From Bemisia tabaci (Eukaryota > Arthropoda > Insecta > Hemiptera > Aleyrodidae), in assembly GCF_918797505.1 (NCBI RefSeq), contig NC_092793.1, forward strand, positions 3,100,001-3,164,000: a stretch of 64,000 nt of DNA. Reading direction: 5' to 3'. The notes under the pieces were generated by a model. The model ran no database searches. It saw only the letters and a program-made list of their open reading frames with translations, and was not told the DNA's origin. Each line of letters begins with the position of its first letter. The first letter of the stretch is position 1. Shown here in pieces: positions 56,739 to 64,000 of this stretch. The position numbers and the translations under genes are program-made.

Positions 56739-59700
56739 CTAGGCTTCAGTTTCCTTATGAAGCTTGAGTTTATCTGAAGGGTATATCGGGCTAAGTTCTA
56801 GTGTTGACGGTGCTGTCGGAATGTTGTTCCCAAGATGCAGTCTCCGACTCAGCTCATCCAAAACTTCTCCAAAGAACATCATGTTCATGTTTTGACCAAG
56901 TAAATGAAGCAGGAGAAAATCACCAACCTAATTAAAACAAGAAAAAATTCATTTTTGGGATTATTATATGTTTTGGTTCTTTAATTTCAATTTTGTATTG
57001 AAAGAAAATTGTTAGTTAGACTCGGTCTAAAGTTGTTAGACTATCTTCGAAAGATCAGTTTAATTATCTCGCTTTTCTTCTCAAATATCCTTTGCTTCTT
57101 TTACTCGTTTTATCTTCCAAGATTTTACCCCACTGATTCATTTCTTGAATTTCCACCTTGGATGATATTATTGCCTCTGTTTCAAATTTCAGGAGTGTCC
57201 AACCAATTTCCTTTATTCACTTCTTCGTCTGCTTGTTGTCTTATAGTGTTTCGATGGAAGCTAGACAAATTTTATTTACTTTTGTTTCACCATTGAAACT
57301 GAGCATGTTAAGCCATCAAGTTTATTAGCTGTTCATTAATTCATTTTCTACTCCCCGGAGAATCCCTCCTGCCTGTCATAGATTTTTCTCTCTCTGTGTG
57401 AACATGGTGTGCTTATGTGATCTATGCATTTGCATTAAATTTCATTCCTTACAAAGTAAATTTTCCTTACCTGAGTTTTGCGAATGAGGGCAGAAACTCC
57501 TGCAGGCGTTCCAAACCTGAATCGTCGGATTAAAATAGTTTCCCTAATTGATGGTAAAGTAACAACTGCAAAACTGTACACCAGGGCAAATGCAGACATC
57601 ACAGCCAAAATAATGAACCAAAACCTGAAAATGAAAGCATAACTTGTTAGGGTTGTTTCTAGTTCTCCTGCTTCTTATTGTTTTGAATCATTCCTTCAAA
57701 ATTTCACTTGTTAGTAGAAACAATCTATAAATATCATTGATTTATCTGGATAATGCAGGAAAACCGTATTTTCCTCTTTTTTCTCTCTCTCATTTTTAAG
57801 CCTGGAACGTTGACCCCATTGGATCTTAATAACATCACTTAAATTTGAATAATTATATGATACATCTTCCCTTCTGATATCTTTCTTCCTCTTCCTTAGA
57901 TCCATTTATCATCTCTTTTTGCCTTTCACCTTAGTAATGAATTTCTACTAATATTGAGAAAGTATTACTTACCACAAGAAAATGTAAATTTTCTCATTGA
58001 GAATATTTAAAGCTAGAACACATAGGGCATCATGTTTCTGGATCGATCCAGAAGAACCATATTTGTGGAACGTGCACTTTGTCAATCGAGGGAAAACAGC
58101 AACCATGGGGTCAGTTCGATTCTCTTGATCCATGCTTGAGAACTTAATGACATCAGTACCATAGGTGAAGAAAGCGCCGCCCAGAAACGCATCAATCAAG
58201 AACATGTTCATAATCTGCAAAATTAACATCAGAGAGTTGATAAGCCGAGATATTCATTCAGACTGAGAAAGTTCCCTCTATCAATCTTTGAAAAAAGTAG
58301 AGGATGAATAAAATTAATGAAAATTCTTGCTGGGTGAATTAAATTAAGGGCATTGGTTAAATCAATTGAAAGTTTACAACTTTCTTAGATTTACAGCTGT
58401 GATTTCTCACTTCGCAATGTACCCACTTCACTTCCTGCCCACCAGTCAAGCTCCAAATTAACATCTCTGAGAGATCTAATTGGGCGAAAATACATTTATA
58501 CCCATTGTCATTTTTCCTTTACAACAATTTACTTCCCTGTGTGCAAATGTGAGGAATAAGCATGTATACATATATGATCATTATCAAGTAAAAACACTCA
58601 CCACATTAATGAAGTTTAGGACTTCAGCTAAGAAATATCCAGTTGCGTAGACGTTGTGCATGTGTAAAGTGTCGATGACATATTGAACCAAGCGTCTTTG
58701 TCGATCTCGCATGTCCTCATGATGCCCAACAATGGAACCACGCATACCATCTGTGATCATCCTGATTTTGCCCTCCTCCCAATTTTTCCAAATCCAGTGA
58801 GGAACGTAGAACAGGATACCCTGAAAATTAAATTTTTCAAAATCAGTTCAGCCGCATGGCTCTAGGTCATCTTACAAGCACTCAGTATTCGTATCATTTC
58901 TATCTGAAGAACTTAAAGCAGTCACTGATGATTTTTCATAATTTTCTTTCCCATACAAATGTCATGTATCCATCTTTATCTATAATCACCACAAGCAAGA
59001 GTGCAGGTGTTTTAGGAAGACAAACTCAATTTTTCTCAACCAAATGGTTACTCGCTTGAAGTGTCAGAAATTTGGATGGTAGAACTATGTTGATATTTTT
59101 CGGAACTTGAATACTAATTATTTTGAAAATAGCCACGTCAGCTCATAAGTGTCCACAGAAAAAATCCTGGGGGGAGGGGGGCGTGCATGTATTTTTTGCC
59201 CTCTTGACAAAATCTACGGCTCTGCTCCCCGCTGTGGTACCTATGGTCAGACGTGCGCTCTTCCAAGTTCATTCTTCCCAAATTTTTATCCTCGAGCTTT
59301 CAACGATTCATTCACCATAAAATTCGATGAAATTGTAAAAGGCGTTCAAGCTCTTTCTTAAGAAAGAACCAACTCAGATGAAAACTGGTCGCTGTATTCC
59401 GTCACCTTTATGCTATTTTTACGTAGCTACTGCTTAGCACTGTGCTGGATAACGATTTAAACAATGCCTCGAGCGCCAATAAACTACCAAAAAGGAATTA
59501 AATTTACGGAAAACCATGGGTCTACTGGTGCGTCAGTACATGATAGAATTCTCTTAGGGATTGATATCGGTTTCTGTGAAATCTCAACTAACTATTCCGC
59601 CGTGCTAAGGAATTTCTCTGGATGAAACATGTATTTTCGAAGAAAGCAATTCATAGTGTTCCTTGAAATGTTCAGATATTTTAGATCAAATTGCGAACAC

Positions 59701-60739
59701 TATTTTCTGGAAATTTTGAAGAGGAATATTCCAAATATTCCCAGTCAGGGTGTCTACCGGTCCCCAAAAGACCCCAATTTTCTTGTTCAGGTCCCTAAAA
59801 AATGACAAAAATCGTCCTTAACACAGGCATTTTCAAATTTTCCCGCCAGCTGCGGCAGCGCGGTATAACCATGAATAAAATAAGCTGAAGTGTTGCTTGG
59901 TTTTTCGTATGTCATCGGTTCAACATGACTTGTAAAATTAGTCGTATAAAATACGCCTTTTAACGCTCTAACTAGCTCCCTTCCTCTTACTATTTCGGGG
60001 GAAAAATACCCGATTTTCTTGAAAAAGCACCCCTAGAAGTCCCCGAAAGTGCCCAATTTTGGTTTTTTTTAATTGGCTGACACCCTGCCAGTAAATTGGG
60101 TTTTTATGAAAGGAAATCTGGTATTGGTCTTTACTGTGAGTATGGTGGGACTCTAAGTGGATGCGGGTCTTGGGACTTTATTTATTTTATAATTTGTACA
60201 ATTGAGCCTCTGGCTGAGGCTATGGCACACGTCATATTCGGTACATGGTGAACAGTTACAGCGATATGCATAAGGTACAAGTGTTAAATTTTACTAGCCT
60301 ACAAGTTCGTGAAGATTATAGAAGGCTTTTTCGAATAAGAAAGCACGCAGCCCCTTAAAGAACGACGTTAGATCAGCATTTCGAAAGTGTAGCTTCACAC
60401 TCCAAGGCAGTGCGTTGAACATCTGTATTGCCGAAAATGTGACATCCTGCTCAGTCCGTCTCAATCGAATCATTTTATTAGGGATGTTCTTATGCCTACT
60501 GTTGTAATGATGATTGGGACTTACCTGGAAGAAGAGGACGAAGGGAACCCATTGGTAGTAAGCGTGGTAGCGGGTGTCGTGTTCGTTCTCGACGTAGGCG
60601 CCGACGCCGGGCGCGGCCACGTGGGTGCCGACCGGCTTCCCCTGCTGGTGCGGCAGCGTGAACGTGTACGTGATCCAGCAATACGTGTTGATCACGTGCC
60701 CGGGGACGGCACCGTCGTTGATGCAGTTGATCGGGTCGC
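56739..60739 (-). CDS. inx3: Innexin 3, gap-junction channel subunit (N-terminal exon outside window)
   Basis: Five minus-strand coding exons: 60525-60739, 58602-58820, 57973-58214, 57471-57624 and 56739-56927 (TAG at 56739-56741), all phase-consistent, encoding about 338 residues. Exon order: first extracellular loop (GDPINCINDGAVPGHVINTY, CW) with its two cysteines and the innexin signature YYQWVPFVLFFQ starting TM2; cytoplasmic loop (ILFYVPHWIWKNWEEGKIRM); TM3 and second extracellular loop (MNMFLIDAFLGGAFFTYGTD, LTKCTFHKYGSSGSIQKHDA, LC) with two cysteines; TM4 (WFWFIILAVMSAFALVYSF); and a short C-tail. The GDPINCINDG and HVINTYCWIT wording is typical of Inx3 rather than Inx1 or Inx2. In known insects Inx3 forms gap junctions, often with Inx2, in epithelia. 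About 55-60 N-terminal residues (through TM1) must be encoded beyond 64000. The coding parts are intact. A LINE fragment sits at the donor of the first visible intron. Confidence 0.93.
59746..60087. mobile_element. CAGGGTGTCTAC-family element with 5-bp target duplication
   Basis: It runs from CAGGGTGTCTACCGGTCCCC to AATTGGCTGACACCCTG. The flanking CCAGT on the left is repeated as CCAGT on the right. It is inserted next to a truncated TGCCGTGCTA-family remnant (59602-59745), inside an innexin 3 intron. Confidence 0.8.
60179..60513 (-). mobile_element. 5'-truncated LINE (non-LTR retrotransposon) fragment in innexin 3 intron
   Basis: On the minus strand it encodes the last part of a LINE ORF2: HHYNSRHKNIP, then a basic stretch, then FSAIQMFNALPWSVK, FFKGLRAFLFEKAFYNLHEL and a stop near 60294. 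This is the typical sequence after the reverse transcriptase domain. A short 3' UTR follows and ends in AAAATAAATA. It is bounded by a perfect 9-bp target duplication, TTGGGACTT, at 60170-60178 and 60514-60522. No RT catalytic motif is present, so it is dead on its own. The right duplication lies within the innexin splice donor region. Confidence 0.85.
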
Positions 60740-60901
60740 CTGAAACACAAAACCAGGCATGACGCTCAGCGGCCTTGCTCATCCACCACGAAAACCCAAG
60801 AAAACAATCAACACCTCCCCAGAGACAAGCAACTCTCCACTGACTTCTTGGCCACAGGTGGAAACTTTTACTTTTGGCCATCCAACACTTCCTGACGGCA
60901 C

Positions 60902-61123
60902 TTGGACGTATTCATGTTTAAGCGCCAATTTGAGTTCCTTTTGAGGATTTTTGAATCCCGGATAGCGCATTCTGTCAAACGGAACTAAGCGCCATGGAAA
61001 AGCATTGCGAGTATAGGACGGAACGAGCACCGTGTTCCGCGACACCCGCCAATCCAAGCTCCCCTCTCCCTCCCCCCCCCCCCCCTTTGGCGCTTAGTTC
61101 CGTTTGATAGAAATACGTCCAAT
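60902..61123. mobile_element. TTGGACGTATT-family element
   Basis: The ends TTGGACGTATTCATGTTTAA + GCGCC and, inverted, TTGGACGTATTTCTATCAAA are present, with internal mirrored TCTGTCAAACGGAACTAAGCG / CGCTTAGTTCCGTTTGATAG blocks. A C-run at 61072-61085 interrupts the right half. Confidence 0.7.
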
Positions 61124-62429
61124 TATAAGGGAGCAACAGTCATCTTGCCTACTATGTGGATTATGAGCTTCGGGTGACTTCATAAGCCAAACGACAGGAT
61201 TGCCACAGAATTTGGAAGCTGAAAGCCCCTATCACACTTGAGTAAAATTCCCTGACAATTGCAGGTATGCCAGGTGGTTAAGAAGACGTAATTTGAAATA
61301 GTATTCAGGCAAAAGGACGCTATTCAAATCGCGTCCCCCCCCCGGGGGGGGGGGGATCGTGTCATATTTTGGGGGCTGATAGAGGATCATCTGATTTTGA
61401 CGGCGATCTAACGCCGATTTTGAATAGTATCCTTCGTTGTTCAAAACGCCAAACCCATTCAAAGCAGCAAACAAAGGTGAATTAAAAATTCTCCCTTTTT
61501 TTAAAAAAATTCCTTGGCCTTATCCGGTTTTCCCGGTTCCCTGACTGTGGCAATCCTGAAACCAGTTTCCCAAACTTTGGTTTGTTTGCAAAACGAAACT
61601 CTCAACACGTTGTTAAGGATCCACCTTGTAGGTAGGTCAACAGTGGAATGTTGAAGTCCTGAAAGCGAAAACTTCCAACTTTGCCAAGAAGATAGCATTG
61701 GAGGTGATATTGGGTTATTAGAGGGGAGCCCGGCAAGCGGTATCCAAGTGCGAGATGGGTTGATGGGCAGCGTTTTAGGGGACCGTTAGCTGACGGCCGT
61801 AGATGATGCCACTACAGATAGGACGGCCTCGACGTCGACGAAACCGAAACGGACGCGGACGTGCGGCGCTCATGCCTCATAACGTTTCCGATAGCGTTTT
61901 GTAGAGACGTCGAATCCGTCGCGTCGAGCCGCTCTTGCTCTCGCCTAGAGTACCTATATTGAGAGAGTATGGCCACTGGGCCCCATGGAGAGGCTTAGGA
62001 CCCAAAAATGGCGGTGCTTTGTTTTGGTTTTTGTGGATGGGAGGGGGTCATTGCCAACTTTTGACGGTTATCACCAACCGCACTTGCTGCCAACCTTACT
62101 ACATCTGAGATAATTTTTCTCAAAAATTGCACACGATTAGTCTTAAAAATATGTAAAGATGTCGCAATAGTGCATTTGAGTAATTTCTCGTTACGATAAG
62201 CAAAGAAAACTACATTTTGAGTCATTTGCATTACATTAATTTATGGCGTCCGCAATTTTTGGTCCTAAGAGCTCCATTTAGCCTAAGATGGCTTAGCCAA
62301 TAGAGGTGGTAACCCCAGTGGCCATATCAGGTACTCTAGCTCTCGCTGTCTCGCAACACCTTACACCAGCGATAGCGTCCTCTGATGCCGGCCCTACTTG
62401 CATCGTCCGATCAGTGGACCGTACCCTAA

Positions 62430-62819
62430 CAGGGTGTCTACCAGTATTTAAAAACCAAAATTGGGAGTTTTAGGGGTGTTTTTCAAGAAAATCGGGGACT
62501 TTTTTCCCCCGAAATAGTAAGAGGAAGGGAGCTAGTCAGAGCGTTAAAAGGCGTATTCTATACGACTAATTTTATAAGTCATGTTGAACCAATGGAAACA
62601 TATAAAAAACCAAGAACACTTCAATTTTTTTATCCCTGGTTAACCACGCCGCCGCGGCTGGCGGGTAAATTTGAAAATGCCGGTGTTTAGGACGATTTTG
62701 GTCATTTTTTTGGGACCTGAAGAAGAAAATTGGGGACTTTCGGGGATATTGGGGACACCCTTCCAAAATCGGGGATAATCGGGGACATTGGGGGCTTTTG
62801 GGGACCGGTAGACACCCTG
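62430..62819. mobile_element. CAGGGTGTCTAC-family element with 5-bp target duplication
   Basis: It runs from CAGGGTGTCTACCAGTATTT to GGACCGGTAGACACCCTG, flanked by CCTAA on both sides. The interior (TCGGGGA repeats) is in inverse orientation to the copies at 36434-36785 and 59746-60087. Confidence 0.8.
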
Positions 62820-64000
62820 CCTAACCCAGGTGGCAGCGAACGAAGCCGTGTATACGGTCGCGCTAAACTTCCCGAGGGATGGCTTGTCGATCTACGTTAT
62901 TGAAAAGTTACAGTTTTGAGGATTGATAAAGTCATTTTTAGAAAGGAAAATCAGGATGTTCATTGGTCTGGCAACATAGAACTGTCTGGGGGAAAGTGAC
63001 TTGAAAATCTTAGCATTAAGGGGAAAAAAACGAGATCTACACTGTTCGATGTTTTGCTTTACCAGGGTGTTTTATACTACCAGTAAAAACTGAAAAAACT
63101 GGAAAATAACAGGGAATTCGACGTTATCCGGAAAAATCAGGAAAATCGGCCATGGATCAGGAAATTTTGAGTGCTTTAAGTATCTCTCTAGCACTTGACT
63201 CAATGAATTAAATAATTTGATGTTTTAAATCAAACAAGTGCCAATTTATTCGCGGGAAAAATCAGGAAATTCCGTTTAGAATATCCGAAAAATATCAAGA
63301 AAATCCCAAATTAAATTTCAGTACTTTTCACAAGTACAAGTAAATTTTCAGATACTCTGTTAATGCTTATTTTATGATCTGCTTGATACCTTCTTCCATG
63401 CTTTGTTTGATGGCGACCTTAAACTTTCGTCTGCTTTTATGCGCTTCCTTACGTTACGTAATGATACTTCCCCGAGAAGAATATCGCCTCGCGAGTAACA
63501 CTCGAATGGAAGCGCATTCAATACCGCGTAGCGTAGCGCAGTCGACGAGAATGACGTTACTAAAATTATCCAGACGTTGAACATCGTCTTCTCTAATTAG
63601 GACGAATCAATTAGACTGGACGACAAAATGGAACGACTTTCCTATGACCGACTCTCTTCAAGATGAAATCGAATGTAAAAAAAAAGCATTGCAGTTCATT
63701 TTTTAAGCAGACACACTCATTCTCCTCCGCGAGAGTCATTTTTAATCACGATGAAACCTAATCTAGTTGCTCAGTGGATTTTATCACTGGAAAAACAGAA
63801 GGTAGAGGTTCGAGTAAAGGAAAGAGACGAAATATATTTTTGGCGAACATCAAAATATCGATGTTGAAATTAAATTCATACCAGAGTGTTTTCTTGGGTG
63901 CCAGTTAGGAGTCCTAGAAAAGAGAGAAATTTCAGGTTTGCAAGGGGCCCTTTCTGTAGGGAAAAGAAAAAAAAGAAGAGAAAAACTACCCGGCATTTAA

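Larger units (their letters stand above)
60740..64000. other. Innexin 3 upstream intron (partial) with repeats
   Basis: This should be intron sequence between the first visible innexin 3 exon and its missing N-terminal exon. I searched the minus strand for an innexin N-terminus and found none. Apart from the two elements listed (60902-61123 and 62430-62819), a possible solo CAGGGTTGCC-type end (61500-61560) and AGGAAA(A/T)TCAGG-rich sequence around 63060-63310, nothing is recognised. Confidence 0.5.

Noticed and set aside
60294..60881. A single 195-codon gene on the minus strand
   Set aside because: It is a fusion of three things: intron sequence, the innexin 3 exon 60525-60739, and the LINE ORF2 tail read through the splice donor.
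63372..63584. Minus-strand open frame tested as the missing innexin 3 N-terminus
   Set aside because: It lacks the innexin start, the TM1 pattern and a donor in the required phase.

Overview
The window is eukaryotic nuclear DNA from an arthropod, most likely an insect. The four protein-coding genes I can recognise are all split by GT-AG introns. Their closest remembered relatives are insect innexin 3, insect DOCK3/4 (Sponge) and LSm7. The DNA between exons is AT-rich and packed with many families of short inverted-repeat (MITE-like) elements. This load, together with several of the specific repeat sequences, suggests a hemipteran such as a whitefly; that is inference, not proof.

Layout. 1-17306: no gene recognised, only a dense mosaic of inverted-repeat elements and tandem arrays. 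17307-24679 (+): an eight-exon gene for a small secreted cysteine-rich protein with two von Willebrand factor C (VWC)-type domains; the second domain has a one-base frameshift. 24680-28730: intergenic. 28731-31865 (-): a complete three-exon LSm7 gene. 31866-32548: a 683-bp head-to-head intergenic region, probably a shared promoter. 32549-53827 (+): the first five coding exons of a DOCK3/4-type guanine-nucleotide exchange factor (N-terminus plus SH3 domain). Its first intron is about 14.7 kb and is filled with mobile elements. 53828-56738: no gene seen. 56739-60739 (-): five exons of innexin 3, with the N-terminal exon(s) beyond the right edge. 60740-64000: repeats only.

The genes do not form a pathway. 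LSm7 is a core U6 snRNP/mRNA-decay protein, DOCK3/4 is a Rac/Rap activator, innexin 3 is a gap-junction subunit and the VWC protein is extracellular. The only clear structural relations are the divergent LSm7/DOCK pair and the opposite-strand placement of innexin 3 downstream of the last visible DOCK exon, possibly inside a DOCK intron.

The strongest second-look items are a truncated LINE inserted at the third base of an innexin 3 intron, with a 9-bp target duplication that keeps the splice donor intact; a one-base frameshift in the VWC gene; a nested composite MITE present at two loci with an unoccupied site at a third; and a MITE family starting CAGGGTGTCTAC with 5-bp target duplications. 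I found no CRISPR array, operon or prokaryote-like gene cluster. All repeat families are named here only by their sequence; none was checked against a database.
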